Shown here in pieces: positions 8,764 through 18,426 of a stretch of DNA of 64,000 bases. The stretch comes from AWTP1-13 sp963827545 (lineage in GTDB: Bacteria; Pseudomonadota; Alphaproteobacteria; Rhizobiales; Hyphomicrobiaceae), in contig CAWHBI010000010.1 in the NCBI GenBank assembly GCA_963827545.1, forward strand, positions 30,911-94,910. Reading direction: 5' to 3'. Each line of letters starts with the position of its first letter. The first letter of the stretch is position 1. The position numbers were made by a program, and so were the translations under genes. Below the pieces are notes generated by a model that was not told where the DNA came from, did no database searches, and saw nothing but the letters and a program-made list of their open reading frames with translations.

Positions 8764-10181
8764 CACGCCTCCGGTCCGATCATCTTCTTGGGGTCGACGA
8801 GCCTGTCGAACTCCTCCGCTGAAACATGTCCCCCGGCAACCGCCTCTTGTTTCAGAGTCGTGCCGTTCTTCAGCGCCGTCTTAGCGATCTTGGCAGCGTT
8901 GTCATAGCCGATTTTGGGAGCGAGCGCCGTCACGAGCATCAATGAGCGATCGAGTGAGGCTTTGATGTTATCCTCGCGCGGAGTGATACCCACGACGCAG
9001 TTGTCGGCGAAGCTCACGCCAGCGTCGCCGAGCAGCTGCACCGACTGCAGGAAATTGTAGGCCATAACGGGGTTGTACACATTGAGCTCCAAGTGGCCCT
9101 GGCTGCCTGCGAACGTAATGGCAGAATGGTTACCGAAAACTTGCACGCACACCTGGGTCAGCGCCTCGCACTGGGTCGGGTTGACCTTGCCCGGCATGAT
9201 CGAGGAGCCGGGCTCGTTCTCCGGCAAGGCCAGCTCGCCCAGGCCCGAGCGTGGACCCGACCCCAGGAGACGGATGTCGTTGGCGATCTTGAACAGCGAA
9301 GCGGCCACCGTGTTGATGGCGCCATGGCTCATCACCATGGCGTCATGCGCGGCGAGCGCCTCGAACTTGTTGGGCGCGCTGGTGAACGGCATGCGCGTGA
9401 TCTCGGCAATGCGCGCCGCAACCTTCTCGGCGAAGCCCCTGGGTGCATTGAGGCCGGTGCCGACCGCGGTGCCACCCTGCGCCAGCTGCATCAAATCGGG
9501 CAGCGTGGACTCGATGCGGCGTATCCCGTTCTCCACCTGGATCGCGTAGCCGGAGAACTCCTGACCCAGCGTCAGCGGCGTGGCGTCCTGGGTATGGGTG
9601 CGGCCAATCTTGATAATGTGCGTCCACGCCTTGGCCTTGGCATCGAGCGCCTTGTGCAGGTGGCGCAGCGCTGGCAGCAGGCGGTGGTGGATTTCCTCCG
9701 CGCAGGCAATGTGCATGGCCGTCGGATAGGTGTCGTTCGACGACTGGCTCATGTTGACGTGGTCGTTGGGGTGCACCGGCTTCTTGGAGCCCATGACGCC
9801 GCCCAGCATCTCGATCGCGCGGTTCGAGATCACCTCGTTGGCGTTCATGTTCGACTGCGTGCCAGAGCCCGTCTGCCACACCACTAGCGGGAAGTGGTCA
9901 TCGAGCTTGCCGTCGATCACCTCCTGCGCCGCAGCAACGATGGACTTACCGAGGTTCGGGTCGAGCCTGCCGAGGGCCATGTTGGTCTCGGCGGCGGCGC
10001 GCTTGACGATGCCGAGCGCGCGGACGATCGCCTTCGGCTGCTTCTCCCAGCCGATCCTGAAGTTGCCGAGCGAGCGCTGTGACTGCGCGCCCCAGTACCT
10101 GTCCGCCGGCACCTCGATCGCACCGAACGTGTCCGTCTCGGCGCGAACCTTGACAGCAGACGCGGGTTTGCTTGCGGTCAT
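8763..10181 (-). CDS. fumC: Class II fumarate hydratase
   Basis: Iron-independent fumarase (fumarate + water to L-malate; TCA cycle, cytosolic homotetramer), 472 residues, normal length. The fumarase/aspartase superfamily signature GSSIMPGKVNPTQCE lies around residues 325-338. Other substrate-binding blocks are visible: SGTQSNMNANEV, SQSSNDTYPTAMH and GRTHTQDATPLTLGQE. The next residues, EFSGYA and the TAVGTGLN motif, also fit FumC rather than aspartase. It is the first gene of a coupled minus-strand set with DUF4169 and a ribbon-helix-helix protein. Confidence 0.97.
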   Translation of the reverse strand: MTASKPASAVKVRAETDTFGAIEVPADRYWGAQSQRSLGNFRIGWEKQPKAIVRALGIVKRAAAETNMALGRLDPNLGKSIVAAAQEVIDGKLDDHFPLVVWQTGSGTQSNMNANEVISNRAIEMLGGVMGSKKPVHPNDHVNMSQSSNDTYPTAMHIACAEEIHHRLLPALRHLHKALDAKAKAWTHIIKIGRTHTQDATPLTLGQEFSGYAIQVENGIRRIESTLPDLMQLAQGGTAVGTGLNAPRGFAEKVAARIAEITRMPFTSAPNKFEALAAHDAMVMSHGAINTVAASLFKIANDIRLLGSGPRSGLGELALPENEPGSSIMPGKVNPTQCEALTQVCVQVFGNHSAITFAGSQGHLELNVYNPVMAYNFLQSVQLLGDAGVSFADNCVVGITPREDNIKASLDRSLMLVTALAPKIGYDNAAKIAKTALKNGTTLKQEAVAGGHVSAEEFDRLVDPKKMIGPEA

Positions 10182-10419
10182 CGGAGCTCTTCCCCTGGCC
10201 CAAGAGGTCGATGATGCATCGATCCCCTAGCACGGTCGGCGTGGGGGCTCCACAATATTGCGACGTTGAGCATCGGCATTTACTCGAGCAGGTGGAAGAA
10301 ACCTAGCAAAGCTCGAGGTTGTCCAAGAGTGAACTTTTGGAAAGGTGCAGCAATTAGCAGCACGCACAAGTGCAGGAAGGTTACGCTCCGCCAGGCTTTC
10401 GCCCGTGCTTCATCTCAGG

Positions 10420-10896
10420 TCAGTGAACCAACACCGAGGTGACGCCTATCAACGTGGCAGCGAGAGCCAGTGCCACCGGAATGATCAGCACCTGCAGCCA
10501 CGCGCTCGCTCCCGTCAGCGAACCTGTCGCTGTTTCGACACGGGAGGACAGAAAATCATTCCGCGTACCCTGGGGTTCACGGGAATGGGCGGCTGCCGTC
10601 AGGCGAACGATGACCGGCAAAGCAAAGAACACGATCGTCAGCACTGCAGCGAACCCGAGCGCCAAGTCCGCGTCGTCACCGTTGGCGAACGCAAGCCAAG
10701 AAGCAACCAGGATCCAGGCGAAGGCGGCAAACACGGACACGTAGACGGCCGGAGGAAATTCCGAGCCCGGCACCGAGCCGTAGTCCGATCGGGGAGTCTC
10801 CCCGCTGCGCTTTGCTTGCTGAGGCGCGACTGGCGTGGGGGCGGGCTTCTCGTCCAGATGCTCGCCACTGGCAACGCCTCGACCTGTAGGCCGCAT
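10420..10896 (-). CDS. Hypothetical membrane protein, three predicted helices
   Basis: About 158 residues with no recognised family. A polar N-terminal 55 residues rich in Pro and Lys is followed by three hydrophobic segments: VYVSVFAAFAWILVASWLAF, LGFAAVLTIVFFALPVIV, and a C-terminal segment WLQVLIIPVALALAATLIG. The ATG at 10896 has a perfect GGAGGT site five bases upstream, which decides it over the start at 10929. Between it and fumC lie 238 bases with nothing clear. Confidence 0.7.
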   Translation of the reverse strand: MRPTGRGVASGEHLDEKPAPTPVAPQQAKRSGETPRSDYGSVPGSEFPPAVYVSVFAAFAWILVASWLAFANGDDADLALGFAAVLTIVFFALPVIVRLTAAAHSREPQGTRNDFLSSRVETATGSLTGASAWLQVLIIPVALALAATLIGVTSVLVH

Positions 10897-11050
10897 GGCA
10901 TACCTCCGAGCGGTTCCCCGCCGAGCCAATTGAAATGTGGGTCGCTGCAGGCGAGCCGTTCAAGGCCGCGCCAGTCAAATCTCGCTGAGCGATGTCAAGA
11001 GGTCGCAGGCGCGGGTTCCCGCCTGATTGGCGAAGGTGATGCTGAAGGCG

Positions 11051-11842
11051 TCACGTGATTTCCGCAAGCCTCGTATCGAGCGACAGCACCAGGCACCAGT
11101 GCGGCTCGAAGTCGGCGCCCAGCGGCCACACGTTGTCCTTGTAGGTCTCGAGCAGCCGCTCCTCGTAGCGCTTGAACCAGTCCGTTCGGCACAGCGCGAA
11201 CTTGGTGGCAGCCACAATGGTCTCGCGATCGATGATGGTGAGCACGCACATCTCGGGATGGCGCGCGAGATACTCGTGCACCGCCACCATCAGCGTCGGG
11301 TAGCCCGGGTGCAGCATGTCGTCGAGCACGATGACACCGGCGGGTGCCAGCACAGCCGTGGCAAGCTCGAGGTCCTTGGTGAGGGCTGCGCGCGAATGCT
11401 CGCCGTCGATGTGGACGAAGCGCGGGCGCGCGCCGCCTAGCTTGGCCAGCAGCTCCTCGGGCTGCATCGTGCGGCTGTCGGCCTTCCAGGTGATGCGCCG
11501 CTCCGCCGGCACACCATGCTTGAGGCAATTCGCCTCGAAACGATCCATCACCTCGGGGTTGGGCCAGTCGAACAGGTCGATGCCCAGCGCCGTCTCTCCG
11601 GGTGCCAGCGCATGAGAGAGCGCGATGAAGAAGCGCCCCTCGAACGGGCCGATCTCCGCAACCGGGCCCCTGACTCCCAGCTCGCCCTGCATTCGCAACA
11701 GGCCACAGCAGATGGCCGCAGCGAACCTGGACGACATGCCGGGCACGGTGGCGTAGCCCGTGTCCAGATAGCGATCAACGGCCGCAATGCCGGACCGGAC
11801 GGTGGCGCTGTTCATGACGGAAGGGGTTGCCGGATCGGACAT
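11051..11842 (-). CDS. Class I SAM-dependent methyltransferase
   Basis: About 263 residues. The SAM-binding motif I reads GPVAEIGPFEGRFFIALSHA, followed by an acidic strand end ALGIDLFDWPNP. Later blocks FVHIDGEHSRAALTKDL and GVIVLDDMLHPGYPT resemble the Methyltransf_24 group, in which the DGEHS and DD residues often bind metal. The substrate is unknown. ATG 11842 is chosen; ATG 11815 is possible and neither has a strong ribosome site. It diverges from the PRMT-like gene at 12050 with a GGGGAGAGGG-type repeat between them. Confidence 0.75.
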   Translation of the reverse strand: MSDPATPSVMNSATVRSGIAAVDRYLDTGYATVPGMSSRFAAAICCGLLRMQGELGVRGPVAEIGPFEGRFFIALSHALAPGETALGIDLFDWPNPEVMDRFEANCLKHGVPAERRITWKADSRTMQPEELLAKLGGARPRFVHIDGEHSRAALTKDLELATAVLAPAGVIVLDDMLHPGYPTLMVAVHEYLARHPEMCVLTIIDRETIVAATKFALCRTDWFKRYEERLLETYKDNVWPLGADFEPHWCLVLSLDTRLAEIT

Positions 11843-11887
11843 GGCGCGCTCTATGGCCGACGGCCAAGGCTTTCGCAAGGCGCCATT

Positions 11888-12036
11888 CCCTCTCCCCATG
11901 CTTCTTCAGCATGGGGAGAGGGTGAGGGTGAGGGGCGGCACAGAGGCGCTGTCAGAGCTCTTGCCGCCCCTCACCCTAACCCTCTCCCCGCGCTGATGGC
12001 GCTCGAGGATAGGTTGACGATGCGCGGGGAGAGGGA
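11888..12036. repeat. GGGGAGAGGG hairpin repeat, copy 1
   Basis: Three nested or adjacent stem-loops built from CCCTCTCCCC and GGGGAGAGGG arms around a central TGAGGGGCGG / CCGCCCCTCA pair. One loop carries the module GCGCTGATGGCG found again in copies inside the 5-oxoprolinase gene. It fills the gap between two divergent methyltransferase genes, so it may affect both promoters. Boundaries are approximate. Confidence 0.85.
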
Positions 12037-12049
12037 GACAACGCACCCG

Positions 12050-12989
12050 ATGCGCATCGAATACCACCGCACCCTGCTGGCCGACCGCGTCCGCAACGCT
12101 GCTTTCCACGAGGCGCTGAGCCGCGTCGTGGTGAAGGGTGAGACGACGGTGGCCGACATCGGCGCCGGCACGGGGTTCCTCGGCTTCCTGGCGGCCAAGC
12201 TCGGCGCCAAGCGCGTCGATCTCTACGAGGCCGCCGACATCGCCGCCGTGGCACGCAAGCTCCTGCGCCACAACCGCCTCAACAACTGCCGTATCGCCGA
12301 GGCGCACTCCACCGATGTGGCATCGCCCGACCGCGTCGATGTGATCGTGTGCGAGACGCTCGGCAACTACCCCTTCGAGGAGAACATCGTCGAGACCCTC
12401 AACGACGCGCGCGAGCGGTTTCTAAAGCCTGGCGGCGTTGTGATCCCGCGCGCAGTGGAGCAGTCCGTATGTCCCGTGACAGCCGAACGCTTCTATCGCC
12501 AGCTCGCGGCCTGGGACGATGTCGGCTACGGCCTCGACTTCGGCGCCGGCCAAGACAATGACGCTCAACAACATCTACGTGCGCACGTTCCAGGCAGCCG
12601 ACCTACTCGACAACGCCGCTGCCGCCAGCTCATGGGACAAGCTCGCTTTCGACCGCCGCAACAAGACCACCCGCACCGGCGAGGCGACCTGGCCGGTGAA
12701 GAGGCGAACAACGATCCAAGGCCTGGCGCTGTGGTGGTCGGCCGAGTTGGTGGATGGTGTTGCGCTGTCGACGGGCCCGCTCGCTCCGAGCACGCACTGG
12801 GAGCAGCTATATCTCCCAGCCCTCGCGCCGATTACACTCGATGCAGGCCAGACCCTGGCCGCCCGCCTGCGCTCCACCACCTCCTACCAGCGCGGCACCA
12901 ACGTCACCTGGACCCTCACCGTCAAGGATGCAGGCGGCCGCGAGCTCCAGCGCCAGTCCCTCGATCTCGAAAAAGGCTTTCTGCCATAA
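12050..12989 (+). CDS. PRMT-like SAM methyltransferase with a frameshift
   Basis: The N-terminal half contains SAM motif I VADIGAGTGFLGFLAAKLGA, then VDLYEAADIA and a PRMT-like acidic loop CETLGNYPFEENIVE followed by RFLKPGGVVIPR. The C-terminal half, from TLNNIYVRTF to DLEKGFLP, is the beta-barrel part and lies in the next frame. The two join near 12545-12560, where the sequence has one base too many; total length is 3n+1, so about 312 residues if repaired. Protein arginine N-methyltransferase-like function is inferred from the fold pattern only. It could be a recent pseudogene or a sequencing indel. Start ATG 12050 is the first one after the upstream repeat. Confidence 0.7.
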
Positions 12990-13077
12990 AAGCGCCCTGA
13001 CCGAACCTTCCTGCCGTGCCAAGGACAAGCCGGCCAGCAACCGTTGACCGGCAAGACGGTTCATACGCTTTCCGTCT

Positions 13078-13311
13078 CTATGTCGCGTTTTGATTCGCGG
13101 CATCCAACGGCTGCTGATGAGGCGCAATACCTGCCGTTCGGGTGGTCCCACCCAGGCCGGCCATAAGCGCCATCAGGGCCTGCCGTTCAGCCTTGAGCTC
13201 GTGCATCCTCACGAACCGGCTTTCGCCGGCCTTCGCCCTCACCAGCGCGCTGTACTCGACGTTCACGTCTCTCAGCTTCGTTCGAATGATGGACAATTCT
13301 CTTGCGGTCAT
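13078..13311 (-). CDS. Small hypothetical protein, helical
   Basis: About 77 residues: MTARELSIIRTKLRDVNVEY, then SALVRAKAGESRFVRMHELK and ERQALMALMAGLGG. The first 60 residues look like a helical hairpin or coiled coil. It belongs to no family I recognise. The ATG at 13311 has GAGGGA about ten bases upstream, better than the longer start at 13368. Confidence 0.55.
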   Translation of the reverse strand: MTARELSIIRTKLRDVNVEYSALVRAKAGESRFVRMHELKAERQALMALMAGLGGTTRTAGIAPHQQPLDAANQNAT

Positions 13312-13395
13312 CGTGCGCGTTTCCCTCGGTGGTCCCCCCGCACGCGTCTCTGATTCGTATGACCACATAGCGGCAATGGCTGGGCAAACTTCGCC

Positions 13396-13546
13396 CTAGA
13401 GCAGGATCGCTTCGGATTGAATCACTTTGCCTCAACTGCAGCGTGGCGGCCGAAGCGTGAATCCTGCTCTATTCATAGATTTGAGAGCAAGATTCACGTT
13501 CCGTGATCGAAGCGAAGCGCTTCGATCAGAAACGATCTTGCTCTAG
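13396..13546. repeat. CTAG-bounded double-hairpin repeat, copy 1
   Basis: A 151-bp element with ends CTAGAGCAGGATCG and CGATCTTGCTCTAG, imperfect inverted repeats of each other. Inside are two hairpins: the first pairs ATCGCTTCGG with CCGAAGCG, the second pairs GATCGAAGCG with CGCTTCGATC. Its right-hand CTAG (13543-13546) overlaps the TAG stop codon of the ridA-like gene. Other copies lie at 42164-42315 and 52999-53150, with a deleted, inverted one at 27296-27387. Confidence 0.92.
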
Positions 13547-14001
13547 TCGTGGATGCGCAGGACCGCCTCGATCTCGACCGTGATGTTCATCGGCAGCGAG
13601 CCCATGCCCACCGCGGAGCGCGCATGGCGTCCGCGCTCGCCGAGCACGGCGACGAACAGGTCCGAGCAGCCGTTGATCACCTTGGGATGATCGGTGAAGT
13701 CCGGCACGGCGTTGACCATGCCGAGCACCTTCAGGACCTCGATCTTGGAGAGGTCGCCAGCAGCCGCCTTGGCCGCCGCCAGCAGACCGAGCCCGACAAG
13801 CTTGGCGTGCTCGTAGGCCTGCTCGGCGGTGACATCGCGCCCAACCTTGCCGGTCATCATGGTGCCGTCGTTGCGCCGCGGCCCCTGGCCCGACAGATAG
13901 AGCGTATTGCCGCTGACCTTGAAGGGGACGTAGTTGGCAACCGGCCTTGGAATCTCCGGCAGCGACAATCCCATTGATGCAAGCTTGGCGTCCGGGGTCA
14001 T
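13543..14001 (-). CDS. RidA family protein
   Basis: A 152-residue member of the RidA/YjgF/UK114 superfamily, whose best-known members hydrolyse reactive enamines and imines from PLP enzymes. Typical blocks are NTLYLSGQGPRRNDG, AYEHAKLVGLGLLAAAKAA, IEVLKVLGMVNAVPDFTDHP and ARSAVGMGSLPMNITVEIEA. The sequence keeps a Glu-containing C-terminal strand, but the canonical RidA Arg is replaced in the ARSAVGMGSLP block, so it belongs to a divergent subgroup and the substrate is uncertain. ATG 14001 has GAGAGGTG upstream. Its stop codon TAG lies inside the CTAG end of the adjacent repeat. Confidence 0.88.
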   Translation of the reverse strand: MTPDAKLASMGLSLPEIPRPVANYVPFKVSGNTLYLSGQGPRRNDGTMMTGKVGRDVTAEQAYEHAKLVGLGLLAAAKAAAGDLSKIEVLKVLGMVNAVPDFTDHPKVINGCSDLFVAVLGERGRHARSAVGMGSLPMNITVEIEAVLRIHD

Positions 14002-14160
14002 GGCAGCACCTCTCGACTCGCGTTGCTGATGGCGTTGGGCCGCGACCTTTCTAGCGCGCGACGGAGCCTATGTCGTCATGCCGTTGGCGCAAGAAACGGT
14101 CATGTTCAAACCGCAGCCTTTGCGGCAGGATGTGCCCGGTCCCACACATACCGCTCGCAC

Positions 14161-14952
14161 ATGAGGTTTGACATGCCCCTCAAAGGCAAGACTGCCGTCG
14201 TCACCGGGTCCACCTCCGGCATCGGCCACGCCATCGCCCTTGCTCTGGCCAAGGATGGCGCCAACGTCGTCATCAACGGCCTGGGCAGCGAAAAGGACAA
14301 CGAGAGGGCGATCCGCGACGTCGCGGCGCACGGCACCCGCGTGGCCTTCGATCCGGCCAACATGCTGCGCCACAATCAGATCGCCGACATGATCGGCAAG
14401 GCCGAAAAGGACTTCGGCTCCGTCGACATCCTCGTCAACAACGCGGGCATCCAGCACGTGGCGCCGGTCGAGCAGTTTCCCATCGAGCAGTGGGACGCCA
14501 TCATCGCCATCAACCTCACCTCGGCCTTCCACACCGTGAGGGCTGCCGTGCCCGGCATGAAGAAGCGCAAGTGGGGGCGCATCATCAACATCTGCTCGGC
14601 CCATTCGCTCCGGGCCTCGCCCTTCAAGAGCGCTTACGTATCGGCCAAGCACGGGCTCGCCGGCTTCACCAAGACGGTCGCACTGGAGCTGGCCGAAGCC
14701 GGCGTCACCAGCAACGCGATCTCGCCGGGCTTCGTGTGGACGCCGCTGGTCGAGAAGCAGATCCCGGACCTCGCCAAGTCGGAGAACATCACGGAGGACC
14801 AGGCGAAGCGGCAGGTGCTCTCGCGGCAGCCGACCAGCCGGTTCGTCAGCGTTGAGGAGGTGGCCGCGCTGGCCGCGTTCCTGGCAAGCGAGGCCGCAGC
14901 ATCCATCACCGGTGCCAACTACACCATCGACGGCGGCTGGACGGCACAATAG
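14161..14952 (+). CDS. bdhA: 3-hydroxybutyrate dehydrogenase
   Basis: SDR-family NAD-dependent D-3-hydroxybutyrate dehydrogenase (3-hydroxybutyrate to acetoacetate), about 263 residues, used in turnover of polyhydroxybutyrate. Visible are the Rossmann motif TGSTSGIGHAIA, NNAGIQHVAPVEQFP, the catalytic Ser in ICSAHSLRASPFKSAYVSAK with Tyr and Lys of YVSAK, and the family-specific stretch AISPGFVWTPLVEKQI with EQAKRQVL-like sequence (EDQAKRQVLSRQP). ATG 14161 or ATG 14173 may start it. The next gene follows after 25 bases. Confidence 0.93.
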   Translation: MRFDMPLKGKTAVVTGSTSGIGHAIALALAKDGANVVINGLGSEKDNERAIRDVAAHGTRVAFDPANMLRHNQIADMIGKAEKDFGSVDILVNNAGIQHVAPVEQFPIEQWDAIIAINLTSAFHTVRAAVPGMKKRKWGRIINICSAHSLRASPFKSAYVSAKHGLAGFTKTVALELAEAGVTSNAISPGFVWTPLVEKQIPDLAKSENITEDQAKRQVLSRQPTSRFVSVEEVAALAAFLASEAAASITGANYTIDGGWTAQ

Positions 14953-14977
14953 CAAGGCAGCCTGCAAGGGAACGGCC

Positions 14978-15361
14978 ATGTCCAATCTGGAGCGCAACAA
15001 GCAGCACGTCGTCGCGTTCTACGACTTGATGTTCAACCAATGCCGTCCGCGTGATGCCGTCGAGCGCTACGTCGGGCACGAATACATCCAGCACAATCCG
15101 CACGTGGCCAGCGGCAAGGACGGCTTCATCGCCTATTTCGAGCGCATGGCGCGCGACTACCCGGGCAAACGGGTCGAGTTCAAGCGCGTGCTTGCGGAAG
15201 GCAACCACGTCGTCCTGCATTGCTTTCAGCACTGGCCAGGCGACAAGGACTATGCCGGGATCGACATCTTCCGCCTCACCGAGGAGGGCAAGATCGTCGA
15301 GCACTGGGACGTGCTGCAAATCATCCCGGGGCAGTCGGCAAATCCGAACGGAATGTTCTGA
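14978..15361 (+). CDS. SnoaL-like / NTF2-fold protein
   Basis: A 127-residue protein with the SnoaL-like polyketide cyclase / NTF2 fold pattern: NKQHVVAFYDLMFNQ at the N-terminus, YIQHNPHVASGKDGF in the middle and FRLTEEGKIVEHWDVLQ at the C-terminus. Members are small single-domain hydrolases, isomerases or binding proteins and the substrate cannot be told. It sits 25 bases after bdhA on the same strand, so is probably in its operon. Confidence 0.85.
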   Translation: MSNLERNKQHVVAFYDLMFNQCRPRDAVERYVGHEYIQHNPHVASGKDGFIAYFERMARDYPGKRVEFKRVLAEGNHVVLHCFQHWPGDKDYAGIDIFRLTEEGKIVEHWDVLQIIPGQSANPNGMF

Positions 15362-15383
15362 GCTTCCACTCGGACGCTGCCGC

Positions 15384-15566
15384 TCAGCGTTGCGGCGTGC
15401 GCGCCGTTTCCACGGGCACCTCGTCCTGTCCACCCCGCCCCACCATCGCGGTGGCAATGAAGGCGACCGCGGCGACGGTGAGGAGAACGGCGAGCAGAAC
15501 TTCCTTGGTCCAGCGCTGGGCGCGGAGCCGGGCGATATTATCGCGAAGGAAGGAACGCTTCTCCAT
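15384..15566 (-). CDS. Small single-helix membrane protein
   Basis: A 60-residue protein with a basic N-terminus (MEKRSFLRDNIARLRAQRW) and one hydrophobic helix, EVLLAVLLTVAAVAFIATAM, followed by a polar tail. The positive-inside pattern suggests a cytoplasmic N-terminus. No family is recognised. It lies between a convergent SnoaL-like gene and another small membrane protein. Confidence 0.5.
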   Translation of the reverse strand: MEKRSFLRDNIARLRAQRWTKEVLLAVLLTVAAVAFIATAMVGRGGQDEVPVETARTPQR

Positions 15567-15671
15567 CGCAAGATAAAGACGCCGGCTAGGTCATCCCGCC
15601 AGCGCGCCTTTGGCCGCGCGACACATGGGCACACAAGGAGACGACGCCGTGCGCCACCGCCGAGAAACGTT

Positions 15672-15854
15672 CTAAAGGCCGCGCATGATGCAGCCGAACA
15701 CCAGGATCACGTAAGCTGCGAGCATGCCGTAGAATTGCGTGGCCTCGCCGCTGAGCAGGGGAACTGTCGCGCCGAAGAATTTCGTGAACAGAACCGCCAG
15801 GGCCAGGATGACCGAAAGGAGAAAGATCAGGATCCCCGGTGCCTTCAGAGCCAT
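15672..15854 (-). CDS. Small two-helix membrane protein
   Basis: A 60-residue, strongly hydrophobic protein with helices around GILIFLLSVILALAVLF and QFYGMLAAYVILVFGCIM. A good ribosome site (GGGGAGG, about eight bases upstream) supports ATG 15854. No family is recognised. Gene 16000-16320 is further upstream on the same strand. Confidence 0.6.
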   Translation of the reverse strand: MALKAPGILIFLLSVILALAVLFTKFFGATVPLLSGEATQFYGMLAAYVILVFGCIMRGL

Positions 15855-15999
15855 TTCTCGTGCCTCCCCTTCTTGCTGCGCTGCAAAACAACCCGCGCAC
15901 CCGATTCGGCGGGCATCGTACCGGAAACCATATCAGCGCGCGTGCGGCGCGGCGGCCACATCAACACGCAAGTGGTAACCTCTTGTGATGCCAGGCCGA

Positions 16000-16320
16000 T
16001 CAATGTTGGCCGGCAGCGAACCTGAAGCCGGTGCCCGTCACCACTACTTCGATGGCGCCATTGGTAATGTACGGGTGGGTGATGCGGATGCCCAACACGC
16101 CGTCGTAGCCCTTCTCGCGGGCGCGCTCCGCCAATCCGTCCAAAGCGCGGGCAATGGTCTTGTCCAGCAGCGCCTCGTACTTGGTCATGTGGCCGCCCAG
16201 CGTATTGACCACGGCCTCGCGCATGTCGCGCAGGATGTTGGCGCCGCTGATGGCCACCGCGTAGACGATCTCACCGCGCTCGACCGGCCGATCGACGCTC
16301 TCGCTGGTGAGGAGGTGCAT
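16000..16320 (-). CDS. YbjQ/UPF0145-like protein
   Basis: A 106-residue protein resembling the YbjQ (UPF0145) heavy-metal-binding-domain family: AISGANILRDMREAVVNTLG, then GGHMTKYEALLDKTIARAL, ERAREKGYDGVLGIRI and a final VVVTGTGFRF strand. Members form oligomers; their function is not settled. Its ATG overlaps the TGA of the upstream large gene by one base (TGATG), so the two are translationally coupled. Confidence 0.75.
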   Translation of the reverse strand: MHLLTSESVDRPVERGEIVYAVAISGANILRDMREAVVNTLGGHMTKYEALLDKTIARALDGLAERAREKGYDGVLGIRITHPYITNGAIEVVVTGTGFRFAAGQH

Positions 16321-18156
16321 CAGCCGCGGCTCCGGCGGTCGGAAATCTGTTGCACGACGATGCGAGGCCTGGTTCCGAACACGAGCCGCTTCAGGATCAG
16401 CAGCAGCACGAGGCCGAGCAGCGCCGCAGCCACCAGCGCGACGCCGTGCTTCTCCCACAGCAGCACCGGGCTCACCCTCCCATCCAGCACGAGCCTCGCA
16501 TGCCCCATCACCATGCCGGGATCGGGCAGCGTGCTGACTTGCAGCATCATCGCCAAGGCGGCGGCCTGATCGCGGCTGGCGATGATGGCCTCACGCACGC
16601 GCGGGCTCGCCAGCTCCGCCATCCGGGTCGGGGCCTGCGCGACCACGCTCAAAACCCGCTGGGCCGGCGCCTTCTCCAGCCCTGTCAGATAGCGCGACAG
16701 GCTTTCGAGCTGGGGCTCGTCCAGGCTGCGCGCGAGCCTGATCAGCGCGCTGCTCTCCAGCTCGAACAGGGCATCGCGCGGGGCCGGCGGCAAGGCCGCG
16801 AGCCGCGTCACCGCGAGCCGGTCGTTCAGCCCGAGCAGCCGCTGCAACCCCGCCTTGGTGAAGGCGTCCGGCGTGGCACGGCGGTGGATCTCGTATTCGG
16901 CCACCTTGGGAAGGCTGTCGCCGGCGACCGCCGACCACTTGAGCGCCGTCTCCAACGAGCGCACTTCGCGCGCAATGTCGAGCGCAGCTGGCGGCAACCC
17001 CGATACCGCGAGATTGAGCGTCCCGTCACCCAGCCGCCTGGTGACGGCGGCCTCGCCCTCGCTCGCCAGCACGATCGACACGACCTCGTCGAGACGGGGC
17101 AGATCGGCGGGCCTGATCGTATCCAGGAAGCGCTTGAACCCCTGGTCGCGATCGGCGAGCTCCAGCACCTTGGCGTGGGCGCGGCGGAAGTCGAGCCAGA
17201 TTTCCACCACACGCTCGGCGGTCTTGTCGGCTATTTCCTTGAGGCTGTCGTTGATGTGCTCGGCGATGGTGTTGGCGATCTCCTCGCGCACCTTGTCCTT
17301 GGTGGCCCTCGACTTCATCTCGCTCGCGACAATCGGCAGCACGCCGTGCCGGAAGTCCCAGATGTCCTTGGCGATGAGGACCAGGCCGATACCGCCGGCA
17401 ACCACCGAGACGAGCCGGCTCAAAATCGAGCCGATGACACGCTGGCCTATGCGTGCCGCCATGTTGGAAAGCTGCCGCCGCACCACGAGCACCACGGTGC
17501 CGGCGATACCTTCGCTGCCCTCGACCAGCACCTGGCCGGTCGAAACCTGCACCCCGCCTTTGGCGGGATCGACGCTGTAGTGCCTGCCGGCGTCCGTGCT
17601 CACCACGCCGGCAACCGTCGTGCCGTAGCGCCGCCCCAGAAACGCCTGCATGCATTGCGTTGCGGGTCCCGCCGTGTCGATGACGGCAAGCTCGATGCGC
17701 TTGCCTATTTCCTTGCCGACGCCGGTGGCGAGCCGCTCGATGGCCTTCTTGATGGCGTCCGAGCGGTAGACCCGCTCGGCCGCCGTGGTCGCAAGCTCCT
17801 GCGCCCGCTCGCGCGACGCGAGCGACGACCAGAGCTGGAACCAGCTCGAACTCGTCACGCACCTGGCCGATGGCCTCGTCGACCTGGCGATCGATCACGT
17901 CGTCCAGATTGCCGCGCCGCCACTCGTCGTTGACGAGGGACCGGTAGTCGAGATTGGCAATGCCGGTCTCGAGGCCCCTGAGGGTCAGAGCTTCAATCGC
18001 CTTGCGAAAGCCCGCCTCGTCGCGCGCCTGGCACGCCTCGTATTCGGCGCGTGTCATGGGCGTTGCGGCACGCACGGAGGTTGTCTGCGCGAAAAGCAAA
18101 GCCGTGGCGGTGAGGCAGGAAACTATGGGCCTGAATGCGTGGGTAGCTTTGCTCAC
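16320..18156 (-). CDS. Exported, membrane-anchored protein of unknown function with a frameshift
   Basis: About 611 residues once one extra base near 17845-17860 is removed. The N-terminal part (from GTG 18156) starts with a signal peptide (CLTATALLFAQTTSVRAA) followed by MTRAEYEACQARDEAGFRKA. After the frame change comes SWFQLWSSLASRERAQELAT and a long helical region with DAIKKAIERLATGVGKEIGK. A middle hydrophobic patch (ILSRLVSVVAGGIGLVLIAK) and a C-terminal helix (HGVALVAAALLGLVLLLIL) suggest membrane attachment, with a basic tail RRSRG after it. I recognise no family. It is coupled to the YbjQ-like gene. The frameshift may be real decay or a sequencing error; both halves keep good coding character. 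Confidence 0.6.
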
Positions 18157-18426
18157 GGAGGTGCTCGACTGGGCCTCATAGCCGGCGCGCCCGGCGACGC
18201 CAGAATATAGGTACGGCCTCCCCGATTTGCTCAGGTGTGAGCTAAAGCATAAAAAAAGGGGCGAAAAGCGGCAGGGCGCGTGTGCTTTGCGTAATGTTGG
18301 CAGGTCTTTCGCATAACGGCCCACGGTAGCAGCAAGGGTGCCGGATCGCGCGTTGTATGGCGCCTGGCTCGCATGTCATAGGCTGCTGATAGCTGCCGGA
18401 TCGGCCGCAGGGGGAGAGGGAAAACA

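Noticed and set aside
11516..12049. Upstream extension of the PRMT-like frame
   Set aside because: It crosses the repeat and the divergent methyltransferase; no conserved sequence is seen before ATG 12050.
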